This document shows, piece after piece, positions 40,009-48,563 of a stretch of DNA of 64,000 nt. A program made the position numbers and the translations under genes. Under the pieces are notes generated by a model. That model saw nothing but the letters and a program-made list of their open reading frames with translations. It did not search any database and was not told the origin of the DNA. The first letter of the stretch is position 1. Each line of letters begins with the position of its first letter. Source of the DNA: Vaginisenegalia massiliensis (GTDB lineage: Bacteria; Bacillota; Bacilli; Lactobacillales; Aerococcaceae); contig NZ_UWPC01000001.1 in assembly GCF_900604935.1 (NCBI RefSeq), positions 176,946-240,945 on the forward strand, read 5' to 3'.

Positions 40009-40719
40009 TTAGAAGATTCCATAACCTTTACTTAATAATACCAAGGATAAGCCAATAAGAACAAGCAAACTCAACCCTTGTTTGAGCCATTTTGATTTAC
40101 CCTCATCATATTTCGGTTGGCAAATAAGATAAGTCGTCACTGCCCCAAATACTGCCCCACCAAGATGACCCCAATTATCCAAGCCAGGACTGAAAAGGCC
40201 CACTATAATATTAATAACCAATAAAACACCGAAAGTATAAGACCGTTGTTTTAATCGAGACGATTCAGGGTAGATAAATCCGAGGACCAGAAAAGCTGCA
40301 AAACAACCAAATAGGGCAGTTGACGCCCCTGCTGAAATATTTGATGAAAAAGCAAAAGATGCCAAATTTCCACCCATACCACTGATAAAGAAAATAATGA
40401 GGTATTTAATCCAACCCACTGTATAATCCAATTCTTGGCCTAAAAAATACAAAGTGAAGACATTGATAGCTAAGTGTTCAAAACCAATATGCAAGAAGAT
40501 GGCAGATACTAAACGCCACCATTCATGATAGGCAATCATTAAAGGGTTAAAACGAGCCCCCATCGCCACTAGAGCTTCCCCATTCTCAGTCGTACCAAAA
40601 CGAATGAGCGTCACTAAAAACATAAGAACCATAATCAATATCAGGGCATTTGTGATAGTCAAATTATCATTGAATTTACGACGCCAATAGCGCCAACGAT
40701 AAGACAAATTACGCACCAT
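40009..40719 (-). CDS. gluP: Rhomboid family intramembrane serine protease
   Basis: Cleaves transmembrane proteins within the membrane. About 236 residues with six or seven helices. Catalytic serine in SAGASTALFG (about S133) and histidine in LDNWGHLGGA (about H185) are present, as are HEWWRLVSAIFLHIGFEHLAIN and NVFTLYFLG. No N- or C-terminal TPR domain as in Bacillus YqgP, so it is a shorter form; the symbol is by position and similarity. Start: MVRNLS at 40719 has TGGAG 9 bases upstream and overlaps the end of the preceding gene by 11 bases. Confidence 0.88.
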   Translation of the reverse strand: MVRNLSYRWRYWRRKFNDNLTITNALILIMVLMFLVTLIRFGTTENGEALVAMGARFNPLMIAYHEWWRLVSAIFLHIGFEHLAINVFTLYFLGQELDYTVGWIKYLIIFFISGMGGNLASFAFSSNISAGASTALFGCFAAFLVLGFIYPESSRLKQRSYTFGVLLVINIIVGLFSPGLDNWGHLGGAVFGAVTTYLICQPKYDEGKSKWLKQGLSLLVLIGLSLVLLSKGYGIF

Positions 40720-41281
40720 ACAAAACAACTCCATCATTTTGAGCTAAAATGATCCGCTCTAAGGCTTGATCGTGGTCTTCTAAGGCTAACATCTCTTCTG
40801 CAACTAATTGCGGCGTTAAAGCCATAGACCATGTCGGTCCTTCAAAGTTTGCCAAAATTCGATCATAATAACCACCGCCAAAGCCTAAGCGATACCCACT
40901 AGTAGAGAATGCCACTCCAGGAACAATCATTAAATCCAAATCCTGACATTCAATTTGTGGACAAGAAGCTAAAGGTTGATGAATATATTTCTGCACCACT
41001 TCCATCTGATCTTGACCCAAATATTGATTAAAGGAAAGCTGTCTTTCTGGTAAAATACGTGGCAAATATACTTCCACCCCTTGCTTAACTAAAGACTCAA
41101 TTAATTTCGGGGTTTGAATTTCTGGCTTGAAACCATAATAAAGAGCTATTTTATTAAAATTATTTTCCTTAACAGCTTGAAGAATATGAGCAAATAAAGC
41201 CGTTTCCTGCTGGTCACGGTCTATTACAGACATCTGACGTAATTCGCTTAAGATAGTTTGTCGTACCGTTTTTTTATCCAT
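40709..41281 (-). CDS. 5-formyltetrahydrofolate cyclo-ligase
   Basis: Converts 5-formyl-THF to 5,10-methenyl-THF with ATP, a folate salvage step (YqgN in Bacillus). 190 residues with LPRILPERQLSF, MIVPGVAFSTSGYRLGFGGGYYDRIL as the substrate/nucleotide site. ATG with GAGGTGAAAGC. Starts within 65 bases of the rpmG stop but a terminator lies between, so its promoter must overlap this gap or depend on read-through. Confidence 0.92.
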   Translation of the reverse strand: MDKKTVRQTILSELRQMSVIDRDQQETALFAHILQAVKENNFNKIALYYGFKPEIQTPKLIESLVKQGVEVYLPRILPERQLSFNQYLGQDQMEVVQKYIHQPLASCPQIECQDLDLMIVPGVAFSTSGYRLGFGGGYYDRILANFEGPTWSMALTPQLVAEEMLALEDHDQALERIILAQNDGVVLYGA

Positions 41282-41301
41282 GCTTTCACCTCATTTTCTT
41301 G

Positions 41302-41344
41302 AAAAAAAAGAACAAGTCAACAACCTGTAGCTGCTAACTTGTTC
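41302..41344 (-). terminator. Terminator of rpmG
   Basis: Minus strand GAACAAGT ... ACTTGTTC with further pairing inside (AGCAGC/GTTGTT) followed by eight T. Confidence 0.9.
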
Positions 41345-41359
41345 ACTAAATTGCCAAAA

Positions 41360-41512
41360 TTATTTCTTCACTTCACGGTGTAAAGTTACCTTACGTAATC
41401 TTGGGCAATATTTTTTAACTTCTAAACGATCCGGGTTGTTACGTTTATTTTTAGTTGTTAAATAATTACGATCGCCACATTCAGTACATTCTAAGTTAAT
41501 GTTAACGCGCAT
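41360..41512 (-). CDS. rpmG: 50S ribosomal protein bL33
   Basis: 50-residue ribosomal protein: [17 protein letters not shown] then [11 protein letters not shown] and [15 protein letters not shown]. Three of the four cysteines of the zinc-ribbon form are present (CTEC pair plus a single C in YCPRL), as in many lactic acid bacteria. RBS GGAGGG. An extended -10 TGATATAAT at 41571-41579 is the likely promoter. Position before the 5-formyl-THF cyclo-ligase gene matches Bacillus. Confidence 0.96.
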   Translation of the reverse strand: MRVNINLECTECGDRNYLTTKNKRNNPDRLEVKKYCPRLRKVTLHREVKK

Positions 41513-41570
41513 GTTTTTCCCTCCAAACTTTATCCATGTGGTAGTTTGTTCATCAGAACAATACTAGAGT

Positions 41571-41579
41571 ATTATATCA
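41571..41579 (-). promoter_or_regulatory. Extended -10 promoter of rpmG
   Basis: Minus strand TGATATAAT, about 60 bases before the rpmG ATG; no clear -35. Confidence 0.6.
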
Positions 41580-41672
41580 TCTAATTTTCTAAATTACTAA
41601 TCTTTTTTTACAATACATTCAAAATAATTGGCCAAAAACAAAAAAATTAATCCCATTGTAATATCCTTATAG

Positions 41673-41700
41673 TTGAATCTTAGCTAGACTCTGATAAAAT
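41673..41700 (+). promoter_or_regulatory. Promoter of the 41.7-kb membrane protein pair
   Basis: TTGAAT (41673-41678), 16-base spacer, TAAAAT (41695-41700) with TGA extended -10. Confidence 0.7.
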
Positions 41701-41731
41701 AATGAGGTGAATAAAAGAAAGAGGTGTTTAA

Positions 41732-42136
41732 ATGGATATTTGGGTATTAGTCACTATTTTATTAGTGATTTCCATCATTTTACTTGTCATTTCCTTCTTC
41801 ATGAATGAAGATAGCGATGTTCAAGAAAGAATTGAAGAATTAACGGTCCAACAGTCACAAGAACTTTATCAACTAAAAACGCGTTTAGCAGAATTAGAAG
41901 CACGCGATCGGTCAGACTACAGTGGCCAAACAAATTATAGTCCTGTAGGTGTTGTGGAACCCGTTGAAGATTCAATCGATCCATCTTTAACTATGGATGA
42001 TTTAACGGATGAACAACATGAAGATATTATCCGTTTCTACTCTCAAGGCTACACCATGCATGAAATTTCACAACAAGTGAAAGTTCCTAGCAAGTTAGTT
42101 CAAGATGTTGTCGATGACTACATCGAAAACCGTTAA
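41732..42136 (+). CDS. Membrane-anchored protein with C-terminal HTH-like segment
   Basis: 134 residues, not firmly identified. One N-terminal transmembrane helix (about 3-23), a short coiled coil (about 28-60, VQERIEELTVQQSQEL), an acidic linker, and a C-terminal helix-turn-helix-like segment (about 95-134: LTDEQHEDIIRFYSQGYTMHEISQQ). The layout resembles DUF6115/YlxL-type proteins of Firmicutes, which have no settled function. RBS AAAGAGGTG. Fourteen bases upstream of the MltG-like gene and in the same transcript. The HTH part would be cytosolic and could bind DNA or protein. Confidence 0.75.
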   Translation: MDIWVLVTILLVISIILLVISFFMNEDSDVQERIEELTVQQSQELYQLKTRLAELEARDRSDYSGQTNYSPVGVVEPVEDSIDPSLTMDDLTDEQHEDIIRFYSQGYTMHEISQQVKVPSKLVQDVVDDYIENR

Positions 42137-42150
42137 GAAGGAGGCATCTT

Positions 42151-42768
42151 ATGAAGAAGTCAACCGTTCGATCTACGGCTCTAGGTTTCTTAGCTTCAGG
42201 TATTTTGACTGGTGCCTTTGCTGTTTTTTTTCAAGGTAACCTTCCCGTTCAAGGAACAAGCCTTGATTCCATTGTCAACCAAAGTCAGCAAAGTGATAAG
42301 AAAGTAAAAGAATTAGAAAGCAAACTAGCCCTATTCAGCCAAGATAAAACTGAATTAGAAAAGAAAAACAGTCAGCTTCAAGCGTCATTGGAGAAACTTA
42401 AAGACGAAAAAAATAGTAAAAAATCAAAGAAAGATTCGTCGTCAAATGATTCTTCAGACTCTAGTTCAAGTCAAGATGAAACACTTGCCAATAATCAAAG
42501 CAGTCAAGATGAAAATCAAACAAGTCAAACAAGTGAAAATGTAAAATCTGGAACTTTTGTCATTAATGATGGAGAAGGCTCAGATGTGATTGCTCAACGT
42601 CTCGTTGATGAAGGTTACTTGAACTCAACGGATGAATTCCTTAGCATAGTTGACCAATGGAATTTATCTTCCGTGCTTCAAACAGGTTCATTTGAACTCA
42701 ATTCCGGTATGTCCGCTCATGATATTGCCTCCATCCTTACAGGTGGCGAATATTATTACATTCCATAA
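42151..42768 (+). CDS. MltG/YceG LysM-like domain protein without catalytic domain
   Basis: 205 residues: one transmembrane helix (about 8-28), a coiled coil (about 45-88), a Ser/Lys/Asp/Gln-rich linker (about 89-135), then a C-terminal domain (about 136-205: FVINDGEGSDVIAQRLVDEG ... GSFELNSGMSAHDIASILTGG). That last part resembles the LysM-like subdomain that precedes the lytic transglycosylase domain of MltG, but the catalytic domain is absent. Probably an envelope protein facing outward, perhaps binding peptidoglycan; function unknown. RBS AAGGAGGCATCTT. Followed by its own terminator. Confidence 0.8.
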   Translation: MKKSTVRSTALGFLASGILTGAFAVFFQGNLPVQGTSLDSIVNQSQQSDKKVKELESKLALFSQDKTELEKKNSQLQASLEKLKDEKNSKKSKKDSSSNDSSDSSSSQDETLANNQSSQDENQTSQTSENVKSGTFVINDGEGSDVIAQRLVDEGYLNSTDEFLSIVDQWNLSSVLQTGSFELNSGMSAHDIASILTGGEYYYIP

Positions 42769-42779
42769 CAATAGTTAAG

Positions 42780-42812
42780 ACCTCTTTTATCTGATGATGA
42801 AAGAGGTTTTTT
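42780..42812 (+). terminator. Terminator of MltG-like gene
   Basis: ACCTCTTT-TATCTGATGATG-AAAGAGGT followed by TTTTT. Confidence 0.88.
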
Positions 42813-42857
42813 GATGCCCATAAAATTCCCGCTCCCCCAAAGACTCCAAAAATTAGC

Positions 42858-42902
42858 AAAAGAGCCAAGCGAAATTTAAAAATTTCGCTTGGCTCTTTTT
42901 TA
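42858..42902. terminator. Bidirectional terminator before ndk
   Basis: AAAAGAGCCAAGCGAAATTT and its reverse complement with a two-base centre, flanked by T runs; about 30 bases past the ndk stop (minus strand). Confidence 0.92.
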
Positions 42903-42931
42903 ATTACATAGAAATTAACGATTTCGGTATC

Positions 42932-43330
42932 TTAACCAAAGAAACGTTTAATTTCGATTTGAGCTGTTTCTGTTGAATCTGAACCATGGATAACATTTTC
43001 TGTCATATTCGTAGCAAAGTCACCACGAATGGTTCCAGGTTGAGCTTCTTTAATATTGGTAGGCCCCATTAATGTACGCATACCTTCTACAACGTTGTCT
43101 CCCTCAACGACTAAAGCTAAGACAGGACCACGAGTCATAAAAGCAGCTAATTCTGGGAAGAAAGGTTTGTCAGCGATATGAGCGTAGTGTTCTTTAATTA
43201 AGTCTTCACCCAATTGTTTTAATTCAGCTTTGACAATTTTATAACCTTTGTTTTCAATACGACTAAGAACTTGACCCATTAAGCCTCTTTCAAGCGCATC
43301 TGGTTTTAACATAATGTAAGTTTGTTCCAA
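42932..43330 (-). CDS. ndk: Nucleoside diphosphate kinase
   Basis: Balances nucleoside triphosphates by phosphate transfer through a histidine. 132 residues from TTG at 43330 (LEQTYIMLKPDALERG), which has GGAGG 9 bases upstream; the frame extends 18 codons further but without RBS. Active-site histidine in NVIHGSDS; substrate motifs RGDFATN. Slightly short compared with the usual 137-150 residues at the C-terminus. A terminator precedes it, so transcription probably starts inside that hairpin region or depends on read-through from the PBP gene. Confidence 0.96.
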   Translation of the reverse strand: MEQTYIMLKPDALERGLMGQVLSRIENKGYKIVKAELKQLGEDLIKEHYAHIADKPFFPELAAFMTRGPVLALVVEGDNVVEGMRTLMGPTNIKEAQPGTIRGDFATNMTENVIHGSDSTETAQIEIKRFFG

Positions 43331-43344
43331 AAGTATTTCCCTCC

Positions 43345-43392
43345 AATAAAAAAATTCAATTTGGTTCATTATATCCTGAACCAAATTGAATT
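43345..43392 (-). terminator. Terminator of class B PBP gene
   Basis: Minus strand AATTCAATTTGGTTCA-GGATATAA-TGAACCAAATTGAATT (16 bp) followed by TTTTT, directly before the ndk RBS. Confidence 0.88.
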
Positions 43393-43421
43393 AATAGGGT
43401 TTTTGCAAATTTAATTAAAGT

Positions 43422-45503
43422 TTAATTTGCAGCTGGCTTGAGATCGCCATAAGCTTCAAAATAAGCTTGAAATACATCTTTGGCGACTTTAGTTGATTCA
43501 CTCGCTTGTGATTCTGGACCTAAGTATGGTATCACTACCGAAATGGCAATTTCTGGGTTTTCATATGGAGCAAAGCCAATATAGGTTGCATTTATGACTG
43601 GTTCATTCTGTGCGTATTTAATAGGTCCTGCGTAAAAGGCTTCGGTTGTTCCTGTTTTTGATCCTACTTGAACAGGGAAATTACGGAAATAGTAAGACGC
43701 TGTTCCTTCAGGAGTGGTCGAGGCTGCTAACATCCCTTGATGAATGCGATCCATAACGACTGGGTCTACCTGAATTTTATTCATCACTTTTGGCTGAATC
43801 CCCTGTTTTACAGCACCTAGCTCCCCATTTGCGTCAGTCCCTCGAATTTCTTTAACAATACGAGGAGAATAGCGAGTTCCTCCATTAGCAATAGTTGAAG
43901 AATACTGTGCTAATTGTAAAGGCGTATACAAGTCAAATTGTCCGTAAGATAAGTCCAAAGCTGAAACAGCTTGAATACTCTTTGGACTAAAACCGGCTGA
44001 TTCATTAGGTAAGTCAATCCCTGTCTTAGATCCCAGACCAAATTCAGAGAAATGGCCCCGCATGATATTAAGGGTATTTTCATTGATATTTAATTTGCCA
44101 TCCTCTTCATATTCTTGACCACCAATTTTCATGGCCATTTTAATCATATAAATGTTAGAAGATCGTTGAATAGCTTGAATATCATCAATTGGGACTTTAC
44201 CTGTTCGGTTGAAAACAGAAGATTTTTCTGCGGAAGCTTGGAATTTGAGTGGTTCATCGACAATAACATTATTATCGAGACTTATGGCCCCTTCCATATA
44301 GCCCATTGCGACCATAGCAGGCTTAACACTGGAGCCCATCCCGTATGAGGTATTGATAGCTCCCACCGCATCATCAACAATCGTATCGTATTTAACGGCA
44401 TCTTTCTTTTCATCATAATCAAACCGTTTTCCTGAAATACCTAAAACATCCCCATTTTGCGGGTTAATCGCTGTAATATAGATGCGATCACTTAAACCGT
44501 TGTTGGCCAAACCTTTAAGAGAATCTTCTGCAATCTTATCTAATTTTGCCTGAAAAGCCGTATCGATGGTAAGTTGAAGGTTATCTCCCTTTGCCCCCTC
44601 ATAGATTTGTTTATTTTCCAAGATATCATCAGAAGAGTTCGTAATAATATTTGAAATGGACTTGGTTCCGCGAAGAACATCTTCATACTGTTGTTCCAAA
44701 TAGGAAATTCCTACCCGGTCATTCATCGCGTATCCTCGAGCTGTTAATCGATCAGCTTCTTCGCTAGGTAACCCACGTTCTTCAGTTGAAACTTGCCCCA
44801 AAATCGACTTAAGCATCTTTCCTTGGGGATAGGTTCGTTGCCAATCCGTCCCAATTATTATACCTGGTAAAGAATGTAAATTTTCACTGACACGCGCTAC
44901 TTCGTCTTGGGTCACATTTTTATTTTTTACGGTAACAGTTGATAAGGCATAGGCCGAATTCATTTTTTTGAATAATGCCGCAATTTTTAACTCAGCTGGA
45001 GAAAAATCAATATCTTTGTCCGTCACTTTGCTTAATTGGGCATTATAGGCTTCAGTCCCACGTAAAAGTTTTTCTTTTTCAGAAAGACGACTATTAACTA
45101 AGTCTAAATTCACCACAATGAAATAATCTTTTAAATCGCGTTTAGATAGATCTTGTACGGGAATATCAATCAAGGAAGCTAATTGTTTAGCATTATTGAC
45201 GATATCCTTAGGGGTAACTTTTGAATCCTTATCCCGGGTATATAAAATGGCTAGTTCAGGGTTGTTCCCTACCAAGACTTTACCCTGACTATCATAGATC
45301 ATCCCCCGAGGGACGGAACCGGTTGACCGAGTGGCCTCTGTCCGTTGCACCATATCCGTTAAGCTCTGGCCTCGATAAATCTGCAAATAAGCTAAACGAG
45401 CAAATAAGGCAGCAAAGCACAGAAAGGAAACAAAAAATAAGATATTTAAGCGAAAAGGAATGTGGGATTTATTTTTACGTTTTTTTAATTTATATCGAAC
45501 CAT
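43422..45503 (-). CDS. Class B penicillin-binding protein (PBP2B type)
   Basis: D,D-transpeptidase that cross-links peptidoglycan. 693 residues: basic N-terminus, one transmembrane helix (about 16-38), dimerisation domain (from about 60, with RGMIYDSQGKVLVGN), and a transpeptidase domain with SxxK as SSVK (about 389-392), SxN as SSN, and KTG as GSKTGTTEAF (about 616). No PASTA repeats, which favours PBP2B over PBP2x. ATG follows GAGTGAGTAT. A TTGTCT-N16-TATAAT promoter lies upstream. Confidence 0.92.
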   Translation of the reverse strand: MVRYKLKKRKNKSHIPFRLNILFFVSFLCFAALFARLAYLQIYRGQSLTDMVQRTEATRSTGSVPRGMIYDSQGKVLVGNNPELAILYTRDKDSKVTPKDIVNNAKQLASLIDIPVQDLSKRDLKDYFIVVNLDLVNSRLSEKEKLLRGTEAYNAQLSKVTDKDIDFSPAELKIAALFKKMNSAYALSTVTVKNKNVTQDEVARVSENLHSLPGIIIGTDWQRTYPQGKMLKSILGQVSTEERGLPSEEADRLTARGYAMNDRVGISYLEQQYEDVLRGTKSISNIITNSSDDILENKQIYEGAKGDNLQLTIDTAFQAKLDKIAEDSLKGLANNGLSDRIYITAINPQNGDVLGISGKRFDYDEKKDAVKYDTIVDDAVGAINTSYGMGSSVKPAMVAMGYMEGAISLDNNVIVDEPLKFQASAEKSSVFNRTGKVPIDDIQAIQRSSNIYMIKMAMKIGGQEYEEDGKLNINENTLNIMRGHFSEFGLGSKTGIDLPNESAGFSPKSIQAVSALDLSYGQFDLYTPLQLAQYSSTIANGGTRYSPRIVKEIRGTDANGELGAVKQGIQPKVMNKIQVDPVVMDRIHQGMLAASTTPEGTASYYFRNFPVQVGSKTGTTEAFYAGPIKYAQNEPVINATYIGFAPYENPEIAISVVIPYLGPESQASESTKVAKDVFQAYFEAYGDLKPAAN

Positions 45504-45574
45504 ATACTCACTCTATTCTTGAATAATTTCATTAATGGGCTAGCAGATGAGGATGCTCATCATCAATCTCTCAC

Positions 45575-45602
45575 ATTATAACAAAAATCTCTGTCGAGAC
45601 AA
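45575..45602 (-). promoter_or_regulatory. Promoter of class B PBP gene
   Basis: Minus strand TTGTCT (45602-45597), 16-base spacer, TATAAT (45580-45575). Confidence 0.75.
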
Positions 45603-45781
45603 AGGCAAATCTTCCCAGTAAAGATTCTTGCCCTCCTTTAGTTTACTATTTTAGTATAGACGTCCTTCTCATTTATTTTTCGAACATTTTTTGAAAAAAA
45701 TTTGACTTCGACGATTTTAAGATGATGGCGTGACAATATTCTGTTATCATAGTGACTAAGAGTATTGAGGGGGTATAGTAC

Positions 45782-48499
45782 GTGAAGCAAACACTTAAAG
45801 TTTATGGCCTTAGTTGGCTACTATTAAGCGGTATACTGATCGTTTTAGCATGCTTATTTGAATTTGCCCCCTTCGGTAATGAAACACTACTAACAGTAGA
45901 TCTTGGCCAGCAGTATATCGATTTTTTTGCCTATTTCAAACACACATTATTGACACAACATGATCAATTTCTTTATAGCTTCAGCAAAGGCATTGGTGGA
46001 GAAATGATTGGCCTCTGTGCTTATTATTTGATGAGCCCTTTTAATCTGATTTTCTTATTCCTAAAAGAAAACCACTTTGCCATGGGGGTCCAATTGGTCC
46101 TATATGGTAAATTATTAGCCAGTTGTTGGTCTTTCCAATATTTTACTCGTCAAAAATATTCGCTCACGAACATTATGTCGGCATGCTTTAGCTTATGCTA
46201 TTGTTTAATGAGTTATATTGTTGCCTTTAATTTCAATATCATGTGGCTTGATGCCATTATCTATCTACCTCTGATAGCTTTAGGTCTTGATCATCTTATC
46301 AAGGGTCAGTCCATTCGACTTTATGTACTGAGTCTTAGCTTATGTCTCATTTCTTCTTATTACATGGGCTATATGATTTGTCTATTTTTAACGCTTTATT
46401 CTGTCTATGTCATGATAGAAAATCAAATCCAGTTTTCTAGGAAAACTCTGCTGGGCAAATATGGACGCTTTGTTGGCTCCTCTGGGTTAGCCGTTGGTTT
46501 GAGTGCCTTTATCTTAATACCAAACATTTTATCTCTTCAACACTCAAAGGCTAGCCATACCCGAATGATCTTTAACTGGCAAGCCGATTATGATCTAAAA
46601 TCGATAGCAGGAAAATTATTTTTAGGCGCCTTTGATTTCGACCAACTAGCAAAAGGAGCACCGCTCATCTATGTTGGCTTACTGTGTCTCGTTCTAGCCC
46701 TTTTTTATTTTACTAACAAGGCTTTCCCCTTGATTGAAAAATTATGGGCTGTCTGCTTAGTCCTTATCTTTTACCTTGCCTTTCATTTTAATAGTTTCAA
46801 TCGTATATGGCATGGCGGACAAGCCCCTATCTGGTATGAACATCGCTTTTCCTTTTTGTTATGCTTTTTTATCTTAATATTAGCCATTAAATCCTATTCT
46901 CATTGGTCAGAACAAAGCCATCTGACTTTTAAATTAGGTCTTTCCATGTTAGCTTTTACTGGATTCTCTGCTTATTATTATTTTCAATTAGATAAAACAA
47001 ACAACTTTTCCTATTTGAACCCCACTAAAATTGGCTTATCCTTAGTCTTTATGGTCATTCTATTATTTGCCTTAAATTTCCCACAAAACAAGTTTCCTCT
47101 TCAAGAATGCCTACTGCTAGGTCTTGTGACTTGCGAACTAATGACCAATGCTGGCTTAATTCTGGCGGAAATGAGTTATGTTGACGAGAGTAAATTCTAT
47201 GATTATACTCAACAACTCCGATCCGCTACTGATCCCTATAAACAAGGTCCAAATGAATTCTATCGTATCCATAAGACCTTTCAACGTACCAAAAATGAAG
47301 CTTTTTATGGAAATTATTATGGTTTAGACCATTTTGCCTCTACCATCGAAGCGCCTACAACTGATTTGTTCGCCAAATTAGGTCTGCCTGCGAGCAAAGG
47401 TTTTGCAAATTATTCTAACGGAACTTTATTCACCGATGATCTATTTTCTGTTCGTTATCTCTTAGAACCTAGTCCTCAAAGTGGTCACTATACACGAAGC
47501 AACCAATATCAATTATCTCCTTCTGCTTTAGATATTGATAACGAGGCCTATCCAATTATCGCTAAACAGCAACGCTATCAAATTCGAGAAAATACGGATC
47601 GATTTGGTTTAGGATTCGAAGTTTCTGCTCGACTCACTGATCCACAAACTCGGTTGAGCAGCAACCAACCTATCGAAAACCAAGAACTTCTCCTTTCCCT
47701 CATCAATTTTGATGGCTCAACCTCTCCGTTTTATATTCCGCGTAACTTCTCTAAAACACAACTTAATCAGGTTAAAATTACCGATAAGGGCGACGGAGAT
47801 TTTTATACCTATCAAAAAACCAAACCTAATCTTAAACAGATTATCAATCAGGTTCAAGATTCTACCCATCCATCTTCCTCATCAAAGCATCACCCAAGTG
47901 TATCCCTATTTTTTGACACCCAAAGTCAAAATCCATATTATTTCACTTTACCTAGCCAATTTAGTCAAGATAATGTCCGCCTAAAGTTAAATAATCAGCC
48001 TTACGCCTTTTATAGTCCTATTCGCTCTCGACAAATCACCAATGCGAGTTATAAAAGTATCCGCAATAATCAAGTCCTTAGCTTTGAATTAAAAGAAGAT
48101 AAACTTAAAGCCAATTTGATTAAACTTTACGAATTTGACCTTCCGCGTTATCAACAACTAGTGAAGAAACACCAGGCTAATCAATTTAAAGTCACCGAAT
48201 TTCATCATCATTGGATCAAGGGAGAAATCAAAGCCCAACAAAGTAAAGGCTACGTCCTGTTTACCATTCCCTTTGATTCGTCTTGGCAGGTCAAAGTGGA
48301 TGGAAAGCGCGTAAAAACCGTTGCCGCCCTCAATCAAACTTTATTAGCTATCCCGATTACTGCAGGACATCATCAGATTGAACTCACTTATCTACCCATT
48401 AGTTTATTCTATGGTTGGGGAATAAGTTTGTTATGCTTAGCCATATCATGGTGGATATGGCGTCGCCAAAAAGCTTCTCCTCAAACAGTAGATGCTTGA
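45782..48499 (+). CDS. YfhO family membrane protein
   Basis: 905-residue multi-spanning membrane protein of the YfhO family (GT-C-like fold); Bacillus and Listeria members help glycosylate lipoteichoic acid or other wall polymers using undecaprenyl-linked sugars. N-terminal DLGQQYIDFFAYFKHTLL with LYSFSKGIGGEM is the family hallmark. About twelve helices in the first 450 residues, a large extracytoplasmic C-terminal part (about 455-875), and a last helix (about 875-893) before a basic tail. Start GTG at 45782 behind GAGGGGG. Divergent from the PBP gene. Confidence 0.9.
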   Translation: MKQTLKVYGLSWLLLSGILIVLACLFEFAPFGNETLLTVDLGQQYIDFFAYFKHTLLTQHDQFLYSFSKGIGGEMIGLCAYYLMSPFNLIFLFLKENHFAMGVQLVLYGKLLASCWSFQYFTRQKYSLTNIMSACFSLCYCLMSYIVAFNFNIMWLDAIIYLPLIALGLDHLIKGQSIRLYVLSLSLCLISSYYMGYMICLFLTLYSVYVMIENQIQFSRKTLLGKYGRFVGSSGLAVGLSAFILIPNILSLQHSKASHTRMIFNWQADYDLKSIAGKLFLGAFDFDQLAKGAPLIYVGLLCLVLALFYFTNKAFPLIEKLWAVCLVLIFYLAFHFNSFNRIWHGGQAPIWYEHRFSFLLCFFILILAIKSYSHWSEQSHLTFKLGLSMLAFTGFSAYYYFQLDKTNNFSYLNPTKIGLSLVFMVILLFALNFPQNKFPLQECLLLGLVTCELMTNAGLILAEMSYVDESKFYDYTQQLRSATDPYKQGPNEFYRIHKTFQRTKNEAFYGNYYGLDHFASTIEAPTTDLFAKLGLPASKGFANYSNGTLFTDDLFSVRYLLEPSPQSGHYTRSNQYQLSPSALDIDNEAYPIIAKQQRYQIRENTDRFGLGFEVSARLTDPQTRLSSNQPIENQELLLSLINFDGSTSPFYIPRNFSKTQLNQVKITDKGDGDFYTYQKTKPNLKQIINQVQDSTHPSSSSKHHPSVSLFFDTQSQNPYYFTLPSQFSQDNVRLKLNNQPYAFYSPIRSRQITNASYKSIRNNQVLSFELKEDKLKANLIKLYEFDLPRYQQLVKKHQANQFKVTEFHHHWIKGEIKAQQSKGYVLFTIPFDSSWQVKVDGKRVKTVAALNQTLLAIPITAGHHQIELTYLPISLFYGWGISLLCLAISWWIWRRQKASPQTVDA

Positions 48500-48563
48500 A
48501 ATGATGATTGATGTTCGGTATGATAAGTAGTTGTTAAATATACCCAAGTGAAGGATGTTCATT

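Noticed and set aside
45681..45694. CGAACATTTTTTGA resembling a LexA box upstream of yfhO
   Set aside because: Only the CGAAC half is present; the GTTYG half is missing, and there is no SOS-type gene next to it.
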